This document shows, piece after piece, positions 17,388 through 27,814 of a stretch of DNA of 64,000 nucleotides. The DNA comes from Pontibacter sp. Tf4 (lineage in GTDB: Bacteria > Bacteroidota > Bacteroidia > Cytophagales > Hymenobacteraceae): NCBI RefSeq assembly GCF_014212495.1, contig NZ_JACKZC010000007.1, positions 62,001 through 126,000 on the forward strand, given 5' to 3'. The notes under the pieces are model-generated. The model saw only the letters and a program-made list of their open reading frames with translations. It was not told the origin of the DNA and searched no databases. Numbering within the stretch: position 1 is the first letter of the stretch; every line of letters begins with the position of its first letter. The translations under genes and the position numbers were made by a program.

Positions 17388-18224
17388 TTATGCATCAAAA
17401 GATGTTTTGGAAGCAATGCTTTCCCAGGCCTGCACATCCTGCTCCACCTGTTCCAGCTTTTTACGGACAGCCGTGATGGCCGTGCTACCCAACGGCAGGC
17501 GCAACGGTGGATTCTCAGCATTCACAACCTGCACAATAACCTGCGCTGCTTTTACCGGATCGCCTTCCTGCTGGCCGGCATAGCCTAAAATGGTGTTTTT
17601 AAAGACGCGGGCTGTTTGTTCGTAGGCAGGCAGTTCCTGTTTTGCAGCTCGTATGCTGGAGCCCGCAAAATTGGTCCGGAACGGTCCCGGTTCCACTATG
17701 ATCACATGAATGCCCAGCGGTTTCACTTCCAGCGCAAGTGCCTCGCTCATCCCTTCCAAAGCAAATTTGCAGGCATTGTACACGCCAAAGCCCTGCGTGC
17801 TCCGGAAACCGGCTGCCGACGACATCTGCAGTATATGCCCGCTGCCCCGCTCGCGCATGTGCGGCAGTACAGCTTTGGTAACCTGCAGTGCCCCAAAGAA
17901 ATTGGCCTCCATCACCTCTCTGAAATCAGCTATAGTTGCCTCCTCCACGGCTCCCAGAAAACCGAAACCGGCATTATTTACCAGCACATCAATCCGGCCC
18001 ATGTGCTTTATGGCGGCCTCTACCGTAGCTTTTACCCCATCGGCATTGGTCACATCCATCAGGTAAGCAAAGGTATTGCCCGGCGATATGGCGTTAAATT
18101 CTTCGAGTTGCCGGTGTTGCCGCACTGTACCGATCACTTTGTCGCCCTGTCTGGCAACTTCTTCGGCCAGCGCTCGGCCAAAGCCACCCGATACACCGGT
18201 AATAAACCAAACTTTATTGCTCAT
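17388..18224 (-). CDS. Short-chain dehydrogenase/reductase
   Basis: The 278-residue SDR oxidoreductase has the NAD(P)-binding motif TGVSGGFGRAL near residues 9-19 and the NNAG motif at 83-86. The catalytic set is Ser in QMSSAAG near 135, Tyr149 and Lys153 in YNACK. The sequence resembles classical SDRs that use NADP; the substrate is not deducible. The ATG is at 18224, directly behind GGAAGCT. Codon use is like its neighbours. A CTATAG copy inside is read as Glu-Ala-Thr-Ile-Ala. The gap after it (17112-17387) holds an AATTAGAA octamer run near 17173 and nothing else seen. Confidence 0.9.
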   Translation of the reverse strand: MSNKVWFITGVSGGFGRALAEEVARQGDKVIGTVRQHRQLEEFNAISPGNTFAYLMDVTNADGVKATVEAAIKHMGRIDVLVNNAGFGFLGAVEEATIADFREVMEANFFGALQVTKAVLPHMRERGSGHILQMSSAAGFRSTQGFGVYNACKFALEGMSEALALEVKPLGIHVIIVEPGPFRTNFAGSSIRAAKQELPAYEQTARVFKNTILGYAGQQEGDPVKAAQVIVQVVNAENPPLRLPLGSTAITAVRKKLEQVEQDVQAWESIASKTSFDA

Positions 18225-18293
18225 AGCTTCCGATTTAGTAGTTTCTGCAAAGTAAAACTATACGGAAGCTATGGCAACAAGTGATGGTATTAT

Positions 18294-21200
18294 TTACCAC
18301 AGCACTACCCTGCGCGAGTACATACCCTCTTTAGTTGTAAACTGCAGGATGTAAAGGCCGCGGGCTGCCTGCCCCAGTTGTAAGGTTTCAGTAAAGGCTC
18401 CTGCCTGGCCGGTATATACTTTTTCGAGGATGATGCGGCCGCGGGCATCCACCAGGCGCAGCGTGGCATCGGTGCGTTGCGGCAGATCCACTTCCAGGTA
18501 CAGCTTATCTTTTGCCGGGTTCGGGAACATCACAAACTTATGCGGCGGCTCTTCGTCTTCCACGCCAGTCGGGGTGCAGGTTGCTTCTACAACTATAGTT
18601 TGCGTAGCTGTGGCCGTGCAGTTGCTGGCATTGGTGTAACTATAGGTAATAGTGTGAGTACCCTCTCCTGCTGTTGCCGGGTTAAAAATGCCGTTGCTCA
18701 CGCCCGGACCACTATAGGTACCGCCGGCCGGTTGTCCGCCGGTCAGGGTTATCGTCGTTCCTCCCACACAGGTCTTATCAAAAGCACTCAGGCTTACGGT
18801 TGGTGCTGGTGCGAGAGTAATTTTCACGGCTTCGCTGGTGCTGCTGCAACTGCCCGATGTAACAACTCTTCTGAACCAGGTAGTAGCGTTCAGGGTGCCC
18901 GGGCTATAGTTCTGAGTGGTGGCTCCCTGTATGTTGGTGTAACTGGTACCGTCTGTGCTTTGCTGCCACTGGTAACTATAGGTGCCGGCTCCACCGGTCG
19001 GGGTGCTTCCCTGCAGCATTTCAGCGGCTGCTCCGCCACAAAGGGTCTGGTTACCGGTGGCAATGCTGTTACTGCGGACGTTGCTGCTTACATTTACAGC
19101 CACCGCCTGCGCAGTAGCCTGACAGGAACCACTGCTTATGGTAACGGTGTAGTTGCCACTTTGAGTAGCATTGTAGGTTGCCGCCGTAGCCCCCGATATA
19201 GCTGTACCATTGCGCTGCCATTGATAACTATAGTTGTCTCCGGTACTGGCTTGTAGGGTTACCGAGCCGCCTTCGCAGAAAGTGGTGTTGCCGGTTGTGG
19301 TTATAGTGGCGGTTGGCGCCGCATTTACGGTTACAGTTACCTGGTCGGTAGCAGTGCAGCCATTGGAGTTGCTTACAGTTACGGTATAAGTGGTTGTCTG
19401 GCCCGGCGTTGCTGTCGGGTTAGCCACATTGGTAGCAGACAAGCCCGTTGCCGGCGACCAACTATAGGTAGTACCTCCGGATACCTGCAACTGTACACTT
19501 CCGCCAGCACATATCGTTTTATCTTCTCCTGCCGAAGCCGTTACAGCTGCCGCTACTGTTACCCTGACTGCGGTAGAGGTAGCCGGGCAACCTCCTGCAT
19601 TTTGTATCACTACGGCATAATCGCCGGCGGTAGTGGCAGTGTAAGTGCTGCCGGTAGCGTTGCTGATGGCGCTGCCGTTACGGAGCCACTGGTAGGTCAG
19701 TCCGGTACCTGTTGTGGCAGTGAGCTTAACTGACCCGCCTGCACAAAGGGCAGTGCTGCCATCTGGCGTTATAGTTGCCGCTGGCACTGCCGATACATTC
19801 ACAGCCATAGTTGCGGGTTCTGAGCTTCCGCAGCTGTTCTGCGCTTTTACAGAAATGCTGCCGCTTGCCGTGCCTGCCGTTACGGTTATAGTTCGTGAGC
19901 CCTGTCCGCCTGTTATGGTAAAACCAGCAGGTACCGACCAGGTGTAGGAAGTTGCGCCTGTTACTGCTGATATACTATAGGTAAGACCAGTTGCGCCGGC
20001 ACAAACGGTGGCATCGCCGGTTATGGTTCCGGCAGCAGCCACGGCCGGGGTTACGGTTATAGTTTTGGTTGATCTGACGGTACAGCTGTTCTGGGTAATG
20101 GTGTACGTTAACGTATGCGTCCCCACGCCTGCAGTAGCTGGATTAAACAAGCCATTCGCACTCACACCCGGCCCGGACCACGTACCTCCAGCCGGACTGA
20201 ATCCTGACAAAGTAAGTGCACTTGCATTCTCGCAGATACTTTGGTTTTCGCCGGCATTTACGGTTGGTGGTGTCGTAACCGTTACTTTTGTTACGGCCGA
20301 TGTGGTGGTACAGCCAGAACTGTTGGAGACGCGCACAGCATACGCTCCGCTGGCCTGTGTGGTAAAGGAGCTGCCGGTTGCGTTGTTAATCACGTTTCCG
20401 TCTTTCAGCCACTGGTAAGTAAGGCCGGAGCCTGTGTTGGCTGTTAAGGTTACCGAACTGCCTTCGCAGAAAGTGGTAGCGCCGCTGGCAGTTATAGTTG
20501 CCGCCGGTGCCGGGTTTACAGTTACAGTTACCTGGTCGGTATCGGTACAGCCATTAGCGTTGCTCACTGTAACGGTGTAGGTTGTAGTTTGCGCTGGCGA
20601 GGCTGTAGGGTTAGCTACATTGGTTGCAGACAAGCCTGTTGCTGGTGTCCAACTATAGGTAGTTCCTCCGGATGCCTGGAGCTGCACGTTTGCACCGGCA
20701 CAGATCACTTTATCTTCACCAGCCGATGCTGTTACGCCAGTGGTTACATTTACTGCTATGGCCGCTGATGTAGCAGAACAGTTACCGGCATTCACTACTA
20801 CTGTATAGTTGCCTGCGGTTGTAGCCGTATAGGTTGCTGTAGTAGCACCGTTTATTGCCGAGCCATTGCGCAGCCACTGGTAACTATAGCCTGTTCCGGA
20901 ATCAGCAGTTAAAACTACAGAACCTCCTGTACAGAAGGTAGTCGCGCCGCCAGCTGTAATTTTTGCTACAGGTGCCGGGTTAACAGTAACTACTACCTGG
21001 TCGGTGGCAGTGCAGCCTTCGGCGTTGGTAACAGTAACGGTGTAATTAGTGGTTTGCGCTGGTGATGCAGTGGGATTCGCCACGTTGGTAGCAGACAAGC
21101 CTGTAGCCGGAGACCAACTATAGGTTGTACCGCCTGTTGCCTGGAGCTGCACATTTCCGCCTGCGCATATTTGTTTATCTGAGCCGGCGCTGGCTGTGAA

Positions 21201-22625
21201 ACCGGAGCAGTCCTGGTAGCGTGCAGTTATCAGGTTTACAAGTGTATTAAAGGAAGGCAAAGTAGAGATAGCTCCTGTAAAGTATAAACTTGTATCATTT
21301 ATAAAACTGACGCCGGCATTTCCCTCCCGAGAAGTGGTATGCTCCATTACCTGACGCCATGTTTCTTTTCCATCCTTATTGAAGGTCGCTAAAATCAGCT
21401 TCGGGTATTCTGTATAAACTTCTGCCATACCCAATTGTGTAACCCTGAGGAATGAATAACTACCTGCAATGGCTATACTTCCATCTGCCTTCACGGCCAT
21501 GCCATTCTTTGAAGAGGGCGCAAAGTAACGCACCATATTATCGGCTTCGTACACATTAAAAGTATGGTACCAGATATGGTCGGCATTTGGGTTTACCCGC
21601 GTCATGAAATGGTCCCAGGTGATGCGGTATTTCAGCAGCCGACCTAACACTATAATATCTTCATTTGCAGCGAAAACAGCATCAAACAATACTGCTTCAT
21701 CAGTTTTACCTATTCCCTTTTTGTAGATCAGTGTACCAGTTGGGGTCGTTTTATAAAAGAAAACCTGCTTTTCGGAGCCATTATAGCCCCCTTCTTTATT
21801 CACGAGTATATAAATCTCGCCAGCTTTGGTGATCATTATCTTTTCAGCGGTCTCACCATAACCAGGGATGCGAGGTGTATTGAATACCTGTTGCATTTGC
21901 TCTTCGCCTGTTGCCGCATCAAATTTTAACAGAATAATACTTTCGTTACCAACATTTAAAGAGGAGGAGGAGGTAGCCACGAATACACCTCCTTTATTGT
22001 CGACAGCTATTGTTTCTCCTGCCCCTAACCCTGCTACTTTGCTAGTCCAGAGCGCTGTACCTGCTGCAGAAAGCTTTTGTGTGCTCAATACACTTGTACC
22101 GTTGTCACTGATCAAACCTGTCAGGTAAATATTTCCAGCTGCATCCAGCTCCATAGTTGCTATACTAAATATAGTCCCCGGTGCACCGTCAAAAGTCTTG
22201 TTCCAGATTAAATTTCCGGATGGTCCATACTTAAGGAGCTGATTTCCCCATAGGGCATAAATGTTATTTGCGTTATCTAAATGTAGAGCACGGTTTGATG
22301 GGAAATTGTCATTTGTTTCCTGCCTGGCTGTCCAGAGTTGCTTGCCTGTTGCATCGTATTTAAATAAGGTAAGACCCGACCCTAAAATAACCAGATTACC
22401 AGCTCCATCAACTTGCTGCTCGACAAAACCATTGCCCGAACCCGAACTATGCTTATAAGGTGGCGTTTCCCAGACCTTGGTGAGCTGGGCGGCAGCCGGA
22501 GCAGTAACCAGGAAGAACATAAAAAAAGCCGGTAACATATAGTAAAGGCAACTATAGTTCCGGCCAGAAGTGCTGGTAACAGAGGATTGCGGGAAGATGT
22601 ACTTTCTGCGTAAAATTTGTTTCAT
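18294..22625 (-). CDS. Large secreted Ig-repeat protein with T9SS sorting domain
   Basis: The 1443-residue protein has an N-terminal signal region with a hydrophobic segment near residues 28-47 ending AAAQ. A beta-propeller-like part of about 430 residues follows (repeated phrases such as DAAGNIYLTG and KADGSIAIAG). After it come about eleven Ig/PKD-like modules between roughly 480 and 1345. Three modules share ICAGG...VQLQ...GGTTYSWSPATGLSATN almost word for word. Others share FCEGGSVTL...YQWLRNG, and two share GPGVS-NGIFNPATAG-GTHT. The last 80 residues (FPNPAKDKLYLEV to GLYILQFTTKEG-YSRRVVLW) are a type A type IX secretion sorting domain, so the protein should be surface-attached or secreted. 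Adhesion is a guess; no enzyme domain is seen. Confidence 0.9.
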   Translation of the reverse strand: MKQILRRKYIFPQSSVTSTSGRNYSCLYYMLPAFFMFFLVTAPAAAQLTKVWETPPYKHSSGSGNGFVEQQVDGAGNLVILGSGLTLFKYDATGKQLWTARQETNDNFPSNRALHLDNANNIYALWGNQLLKYGPSGNLIWNKTFDGAPGTIFSIATMELDAAGNIYLTGLISDNGTSVLSTQKLSAAGTALWTSKVAGLGAGETIAVDNKGGVFVATSSSSLNVGNESIILLKFDAATGEEQMQQVFNTPRIPGYGETAEKIMITKAGEIYILVNKEGGYNGSEKQVFFYKTTPTGTLIYKKGIGKTDEAVLFDAVFAANEDIIVLGRLLKYRITWDHFMTRVNPNADHIWYHTFNVYEADNMVRYFAPSSKNGMAVKADGSIAIAGSYSFLRVTQLGMAEVYTEYPKLILATFNKDGKETWRQVMEHTTSREGNAGVSFINDTSLYFTGAISTLPSFNTLVNLITARYQDCSGFTASAGSDKQICAGGNVQLQATGGTTYSWSPATGLSATNVANPTASPAQTTNYTVTVTNAEGCTATDQVVVTVNPAPVAKITAGGATTFCTGGSVVLTADSGTGYSYQWLRNGSAINGATTATYTATTAGNYTVVVNAGNCSATSAAIAVNVTTGVTASAGEDKVICAGANVQLQASGGTTYSWTPATGLSATNVANPTASPAQTTTYTVTVSNANGCTDTDQVTVTVNPAPAATITASGATTFCEGSSVTLTANTGSGLTYQWLKDGNVINNATGSSFTTQASGAYAVRVSNSSGCTTTSAVTKVTVTTPPTVNAGENQSICENASALTLSGFSPAGGTWSGPGVSANGLFNPATAGVGTHTLTYTITQNSCTVRSTKTITVTPAVAAAGTITGDATVCAGATGLTYSISAVTGATSYTWSVPAGFTITGGQGSRTITVTAGTASGSISVKAQNSCGSSEPATMAVNVSAVPAATITPDGSTALCAGGSVKLTATTGTGLTYQWLRNGSAISNATGSTYTATTAGDYAVVIQNAGGCPATSTAVRVTVAAAVTASAGEDKTICAGGSVQLQVSGGTTYSWSPATGLSATNVANPTATPGQTTTYTVTVSNSNGCTATDQVTVTVNAAPTATITTTGNTTFCEGGSVTLQASTGDNYSYQWQRNGTAISGATAATYNATQSGNYTVTISSGSCQATAQAVAVNVSSNVRSNSIATGNQTLCGGAAAEMLQGSTPTGGAGTYSYQWQQSTDGTSYTNIQGATTQNYSPGTLNATTWFRRVVTSGSCSSTSEAVKITLAPAPTVSLSAFDKTCVGGTTITLTGGQPAGGTYSGPGVSNGIFNPATAGEGTHTITYSYTNASNCTATATQTIVVEATCTPTGVEDEEPPHKFVMFPNPAKDKLYLEVDLPQRTDATLRLVDARGRIILEKVYTGQAGAFTETLQLGQAARGLYILQFTTKEGMYSRRVVLW

Positions 22626-22986
22626 AGCGGTGATTTAGAGGGTTCAGAAAATAAAGGTGCATCAGCATCTGCAGCTTAATACGCAGATTATCAGCACCGG
22701 ACAGGCCAAAACACGTTGAGAAGAACTTTACCTTATATAATACTCTATTTTATTACCAAAGTTATATAACATGAAAATTTCATCAGAAGTGAGTATGACA
22801 GGATGTGTTATAGTAGCCAGGTTTCAGAAGCATACAACTATGAGCACCTGAAACAGCTGATCTATAGTTTGATAACGGTAACACGCCCTGATGCAACCTG
22901 TAATTTCTAAACTTGCTCACTCCCAAACTCTCTTCCCTTTAAACTTCCAAACTTTCGTAAATTTGCAGTTCTAAACCAGCCATCAC
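22626..22986. other. Divergent intergenic region, T9SS gene and dinB
   Basis: This 361-bp AT-rich spacer carries both promoters. On the minus strand TAACTTTG (22757-22764) is a possible -7 box for the large secreted protein, leaving a leader of about 125 bases. On the plus strand TAAATTTG at 22958 serves dinB. No gene, tRNA or recognised riboswitch is seen. Confidence 0.5.
22958..22965 (+). promoter_or_regulatory. Candidate -7 box of dinB
   Basis: TAAATTTG fits TAnnTTTG and lies 21 bases before the GTG start, which predicts a leader of about 15 bases. No SOS-type operator was recognised. Confidence 0.45.
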
Positions 22987-24069
22987 GTGAGCCAGCCTAT
23001 CCGTAAGATCATCCACATTGATATGGACGCCTTTTTTGCGTCGGTGGAGCAGCGTGATAACACGGAACTGCGCGGCAAACCAGTAGCAGTTGGTGGCTCC
23101 CGGGCGCGGGGTGTGGTGGCAGCTGCCAGTTATGAGGCCCGTAAATATGGTGTACATTCGGCGCTGGCCTCTAAAATTGCAGCCCAACGTTGTCCGCACC
23201 TCATTTTCGTGAAAGCCCGGTTTGATGTCTATAGTGCTGTGTCGCGGCAGATACGGGAGATATTCTATAGTTACACCGACCTGGTAGAGCCCCTTTCGCT
23301 GGACGAAGCTTACCTGGATGTGACTGAGAACAAGGTCGGGATGCCCTCGGCTACTATTATTGCCAACCAGATAAGGCAGCGTATTTTTGAGGAGACCGGT
23401 CTTACGGCTTCGGCGGGGGTATCGTACAATAAATTTCTGGCCAAGATAGCCTCGGACATGAACAAGCCGAATGGTTTTACGCTCATCACCCCGGACAAAG
23501 CCGAAGAACTGGTAGCAGGCCTGGAGATTGGCAAGTTTTATGGGATCGGCAAGGTGACGGCGACCAAGATGCAAAGCATGGGTATCCTGACGGGTGCCGA
23601 CCTGCGCCAGCGCTCCGAAGAAGAGCTTGTGCGTGTTTTTGGCAAAGTGGGCCGCTATTATTACCGCATTGCCCGCGCCCAGGACGACCGCGACGTGCAG
23701 CCGCACCGTATCCGCAAATCCATTGGCTCGGAGCGCACCTTTGAAACCGACCTGGCCGAAGAAGAAGCGATGCTGGAGCAGTTGCAACACCTTGCAAAAG
23801 AAGTAGCACACGACCTGGAACGCCTGAAAGCCACCGCCAAAACTATCACACTCAAGATCAAATACTTCGATTTCACCCTGAACACCCGCAGCAAGACCTT
23901 CCTGAGCGAAATAAGCTCTGCCGATGCCATTTTCACAGTAGCCAGGGACCTGCTCCGCACACCGCATCTGCCCCCACAGCCGGTACGCCTGCTCGGCATT
24001 TCTACCAGCTCGCTCCTCTACCAGCACGACCGCCTGCAGGAAGGCTACCAGCTTACCCTGGAGCTTTGA
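22987..24069 (+). CDS. dinB: DNA polymerase IV DinB
   Basis: The 360-residue Y-family polymerase performs error-prone translesion synthesis in the cytoplasm. The palm motif IIHIDMDAFFASVEQRD near residues 8-24 carries one catalytic Asp. LSLDEAYLDVT near 100-110 carries the others. The helix-hairpin-helix YGIGKVTATKMQSMGI and the little-finger domain follow (residues 240-345). The C-terminus is short and lacks a clear QLxLF beta-clamp motif; the end YQLTLEL is a weak match. The start is GTG at 22987, which matches the family N-terminus. It is divergent from the T9SS gene and followed by repeat block C. Confidence 0.95.
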   Translation: MSQPIRKIIHIDMDAFFASVEQRDNTELRGKPVAVGGSRARGVVAAASYEARKYGVHSALASKIAAQRCPHLIFVKARFDVYSAVSRQIREIFYSYTDLVEPLSLDEAYLDVTENKVGMPSATIIANQIRQRIFEETGLTASAGVSYNKFLAKIASDMNKPNGFTLITPDKAEELVAGLEIGKFYGIGKVTATKMQSMGILTGADLRQRSEEELVRVFGKVGRYYYRIARAQDDRDVQPHRIRKSIGSERTFETDLAEEEAMLEQLQHLAKEVAHDLERLKATAKTITLKIKYFDFTLNTRSKTFLSEISSADAIFTVARDLLRTPHLPPQPVRLLGISTSSLLYQHDRLQEGYQLTLEL

Positions 24070-24085
24070 AATAGATTAGGGCTTT

Positions 24086-24900
24086 ACCTCACCCCAGCCC
24101 TCCCTTTTTATCGAGGGCCCCTACCCCCAGAACAGGAGAGGATGTTTGTGCTTTAGTTATAGTTGAGGCCATAGTTCTATAGTTTACTGGTTTCAAACCA
24201 CCCCTGCCCCTCCTTATCCAAGGAGGGGAACTTTGATACTGCTATAGTTGAACTTATAGTTCTATAGTTGCTGCTTTAACACCCCTGTGAGCTGCGCTCG
24301 CAAGTTTCGAACTCTCGTTCTCACTTGTCCTAAAGGGGACAGTCTGCGTCTTTGCTATAGTTTATGCTATAGTTTCATAATTACAAACCAAGAGCGGACA
24401 GGTCGCGACCTGTCCCTTTGGATCTACAACCACGAGAAAAGATGATCTGCTCTAACCAAGAGCAAATAAATAAACTATAGTTATGGCATGAGCTATCGAA
24501 CTGTTATCAGTCTTTGGGTTGAGCGCCTTTGACTTGTTGCGGTGCCGTCAGGCAACACGAGCTTTAGCGAGGGTAGCAAGAAGGCAGCAGCGCGATGCCC
24601 GAAGACGGGGCCTCCCGGCCCGGGAGGGAGCCAAAGTAACTATAAAACTGTAGGCTCTTAGAGCTCCCAGGATTGGTATAAACTATACAACTATGGCTTG
24701 GTTCAATTAGTAGGCAATGTCAACTATAGTACTATACACTAGCAGGAGCTGCGCACGCTGCTAGGTCTTTAGCAACTATAGGCTAAGATAGATTTCTCAC
24801 TCTGTTCGAAATGACAATAGTTACTATAGGATACATAAGATATCTCACAGCTACGCTTGCTCTCTTCGACTTCACGTCTCAAGAATGCTTGACATGACAA
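24086..24900 (+). repeat. Composite hairpin-repeat block C
   Basis: The 1-kb gap between dinB and the metalloprotease gene has no gene before about 25.0 kb. The module order is that of block B. The CACCCCTGT...AAAGGGGAC module is split by an extra ~39-bp hairpin unit at 24289-24327 (arms CAAGT/ACTTG). The GGACAGGTCG/CGACCTGTCC palindrome is at 24396-24415, the structured element at 24507-24632, then GAGCTCCCAGGATT, the CTAGCAG...CTGCTAG module, and two final modules with enlarged loops. The remaining bases up to 25085 look like the AT-rich leader of the next gene. Confidence 0.85.
24507..24632 (+). repeat. Three-way-junction structured element, copy C
   Basis: P1 arms match copy B (TTGACTTGTTGC and GCAAGAAGGCAG). 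P2 is TGCC-gtca-GGCA. P3 is ACAC/GGGT, with three of four positions paired and a longer 12-nt loop. Head, tail, GG and A joints are conserved, and the distal hairpin is CTCCCggcccGGGAG. The copy is sense to dinB upstream. Confidence 0.8.
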
Positions 24901-25085
24901 TATTCATTGATCCCTCAATTAACGATCAACGATACAAAAGAGAAAACTTTGATTAAACCATTACACCAAGTTCCAGTCTTAACAACAGCCACAGGTACTA
25001 TTGCCATTCTCTAAGACTTTCCTATCTTTAAGAAAAACACAGCTCCTGAGCTACTAACCTAATCTAACTAACACATTTCTAACAC

Positions 25086-27578
25086 ATGAGTAAAAATTTA
25101 CGTTTTGCTCCGGTGGTGGCCTTATTACTGGCGGGTGCCGTTATAGCACCTCCTGCTTCCGCCCAAAAAAGCAAAAAGAAAAAGAAAGCCCAGCAAGAGG
25201 TAACTGTCCCGCAGCAGGCTCCTAAAAAGGACGACGGCCAGCCGAAGCCTTATGCGCAGGTGATCACCGACAAGGCCCTGACCGACGAAGGTCTGTTTAA
25301 AGTGCACCGCCTGGACGACAAGTATTATTACGAAATTCCGGATACGCTGCTGGGCCGCGACATGCTGATGGTAAGCCGCATCGCTAAAACTGCTGCCAAC
25401 ATTGGCTATGGTGGCGAGGAACTGAACACCCAGATGCTGCGCTGGGAGAAAAAAGGAAACCGCATTTTGCTGCGCGTGATCTCTTACGAAAACGTGGCCG
25501 CCGACTCGCTGGAAGTATATCACTCGGTACAAAACTCCAACCTGGCTCCTGTCATTCAGGCGTTTGATATAAAAGCGTTTAACAATGGTGCTTCTGTAGT
25601 AGAGGTAACCGATTTCTTCTCGAAAGATGTGCCGGCTCTGGGCCTGGACCAGCGCAACCGCGATACCTATAAAGTAAGACGTCTGGACGACAAACGCTCT
25701 TTTATCGAGAGCATCAAAAGCTTCCCGACCAACATCGAGGCCCGCTCTCTGATGACCTATGAGGCCGGAAACGCACCTTCCAACTCCAGCACCGGAACCA
25801 TCTCTTTAGAGCTGAACCACTCGATGGTGTTGTTGCCTAAAACGCCAATGCCTGCCCGTACCTACGATCAGCGTGTTGGGTTCTTCACCATTTCGCAGAC
25901 AGACTATGGCACCGATGAGCAGCGTGCTGCCAAGCGCCGCTACATTGTGCGCTGGAAACTGGAGCCAAAAGACAAAGAGGCCTATGCCCGCGGCGAACTG
26001 GTTGAGCCTGTAAAACCTATTGTTTATTACATAGACCCAGCCACCCCAATGAAGTGGCGCCCTTACCTGAAACAAGGTGTAGAGGACTGGAACAAGGCAT
26101 TTGAAGCGGCCGGTTTCAAAAACGCGATCATTGCCAAAGATCCACCCACCTTTGAAGAAGATCCTGAATTCAGCACAGAAGATGCTCGTTATTCGGTAAT
26201 CCGCTATTTTTCTTCTGAAACACAGAACGCTTACGGACCAAACGTACACGACCCGCGCTCTGGCGAAATTCTGGAAAGCCACATTGGCTGGTACCACAAC
26301 GTAATGAATCTGTTGCGCAACTGGTACTTTGTACAGACAGCGGCCGTTAACCCGGATGCGCGCAGCATACAGTTCTCTGATGAAGTAATGGGCGAACTGA
26401 TCCGTTTTGTATCATCTCACGAAGTGGGCCATACCCTGGGCCTGCCACACAACATGGGCTCCAGCGCAGCTTACCCGGTTGAGAAACTCCGTGATGCAGA
26501 ATTCACTAAGAAAATGGGTACTGCACCGTCTATTATGGACTATGCCCGCTTTAACTATGTGGCGCAGCCCGGAGACAAAGACGTAGCACTGATGCCGGGC
26601 ATTGGTGTGTACGATAAGCATGCCGTTAAATGGGGCTATAGTTACTTCCCGGAAACCCACGGCTACGATAATAAAACGAAGCTGAATGCCTGGATCAAAG
26701 CCCACGAGAACGACCCGATGTACCGCTTTGGTCGTCAGCAGTTCGGTACCATAGACCCTTCGTCGCAGACCGAGGATTTGGGAGATGATGCGATGCTGGC
26801 CAGTACCTATGGTATTGCCAACCTGAAGCGTATTATGCCAAACCTGATAAAATGGACCGCCGAGGATAACAAGAACTACGACGACCTGGAGGAAATGTAC
26901 ATGCAGGTACTGGGCCAGTGGAACCGCTATATGGGCCACGTAACGGCTAACGTAGGCGGTGTGTACGAAACCTATAAAACCTACGACCAGGCCGGTAACG
27001 TGTACGAGCCGGTTGCCAAAGAAAAGCAGCAACGCGCCATGAAGTTCCTCAACGAGCAGGGCCTTGCCACGCCAACCTGGATGCTGGATGATAACATTCT
27101 GCGCAAAATAGAATCGGCTGGAACTATAGACAGAGTGCGCAATGCACAGGTAAGCATTGTGAACAACCTGCTGGAGCCGGGCCGCATGGCACGCCTGATA
27201 GAGGGACAGGCCACACTGGGTAACAAAGCCTACACCCTTCCGGAAATGATGGCCGACCTGCGCAAAGGCGTTTGGTCTGAGATCACGACTGGTAAATCAA
27301 TAGATGTGTATCGCCGCAACCTGCAGCGTGGTTACCTGGAGCGCATGGAGTTCCTGATGACAGACCAGAAAGATGCCCCATCGGCAGCATCGCGTTTCAG
27401 AGCGGGCACGCCGGTGAATGTATCGCAGTCTGATATCCGCCCGCTGGTACGTGGCGAACTGACAACACTGCGCAACCAGATCAGAACATCTATTGCCAAA
27501 ACCAACGATACCATGACCAAATACCACCTGCAGGATGCTCTGGTGCGTATTGATAACATCCTGAACCCGAAAAGTTAA
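25086..27578 (+). CDS. Secreted zinc metalloprotease, DUF5117/DUF4953 type
   Basis: The 830-residue precursor has a signal peptide ending near PASAQ and a Lys-rich linker. A DUF5118/DUF5117-like beta domain follows (residues about 60-420). The metzincin-like zinc site HEVGHTLGLPH begins at His445 and fits HExxHxxGxxH. The DUF4953 C-terminal half includes a Met-turn candidate PSIMDYARFNYV. The family is widespread in Bacteroidota outer membranes or periplasm; substrates are unknown. The ATG at 25086 gives the signal peptide. The gene is transcribed alone, behind repeat block C, and closed by a strong terminator. Some CTATAG copies are read as Tyr-Ser. Confidence 0.92.
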   Translation: MSKNLRFAPVVALLLAGAVIAPPASAQKSKKKKKAQQEVTVPQQAPKKDDGQPKPYAQVITDKALTDEGLFKVHRLDDKYYYEIPDTLLGRDMLMVSRIAKTAANIGYGGEELNTQMLRWEKKGNRILLRVISYENVAADSLEVYHSVQNSNLAPVIQAFDIKAFNNGASVVEVTDFFSKDVPALGLDQRNRDTYKVRRLDDKRSFIESIKSFPTNIEARSLMTYEAGNAPSNSSTGTISLELNHSMVLLPKTPMPARTYDQRVGFFTISQTDYGTDEQRAAKRRYIVRWKLEPKDKEAYARGELVEPVKPIVYYIDPATPMKWRPYLKQGVEDWNKAFEAAGFKNAIIAKDPPTFEEDPEFSTEDARYSVIRYFSSETQNAYGPNVHDPRSGEILESHIGWYHNVMNLLRNWYFVQTAAVNPDARSIQFSDEVMGELIRFVSSHEVGHTLGLPHNMGSSAAYPVEKLRDAEFTKKMGTAPSIMDYARFNYVAQPGDKDVALMPGIGVYDKHAVKWGYSYFPETHGYDNKTKLNAWIKAHENDPMYRFGRQQFGTIDPSSQTEDLGDDAMLASTYGIANLKRIMPNLIKWTAEDNKNYDDLEEMYMQVLGQWNRYMGHVTANVGGVYETYKTYDQAGNVYEPVAKEKQQRAMKFLNEQGLATPTWMLDDNILRKIESAGTIDRVRNAQVSIVNNLLEPGRMARLIEGQATLGNKAYTLPEMMADLRKGVWSEITTGKSIDVYRRNLQRGYLERMEFLMTDQKDAPSAASRFRAGTPVNVSQSDIRPLVRGELTTLRNQIRTSIAKTNDTMTKYHLQDALVRIDNILNPKS

Positions 27579-27606
27579 TGAAGTAACTATAGATCAGTTT
27601 GTAGAA

Positions 27607-27638
27607 AACACCGGCCCCACAAGGGCCGGTGTTTTTTT
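27607..27638 (+). terminator. Terminator of the metalloprotease gene
   Basis: ACACCGGCCC and GGGCCGGTGT form a perfect stem around ACAA, followed by seven T residues. It lies 29 bases after the stop codon. Confidence 0.92.
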
Positions 27639-27814
27639 ATGCCGCTATCGTTTGCGTCCTGCTTTTAAGCTGCCCGGTTTTGCGCTCCTGATCATAGCTT
27701 AGGTTATTTTCCTGTGCTTGAGCTTTGATCTTCTCAACTACCCCATCATAAATTCAAAAACAAAAACTAACTTATTTAGCAAAACTAATTAACTTAGCAC
27801 AAGTATTGATAACT

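Noticed and set aside
18477..19256. Long open frames antisense to the T9SS gene
   Set aside because: They mirror the Gly/Ser/Thr-rich Ig repeats of the real gene and show no family features or start context of their own.
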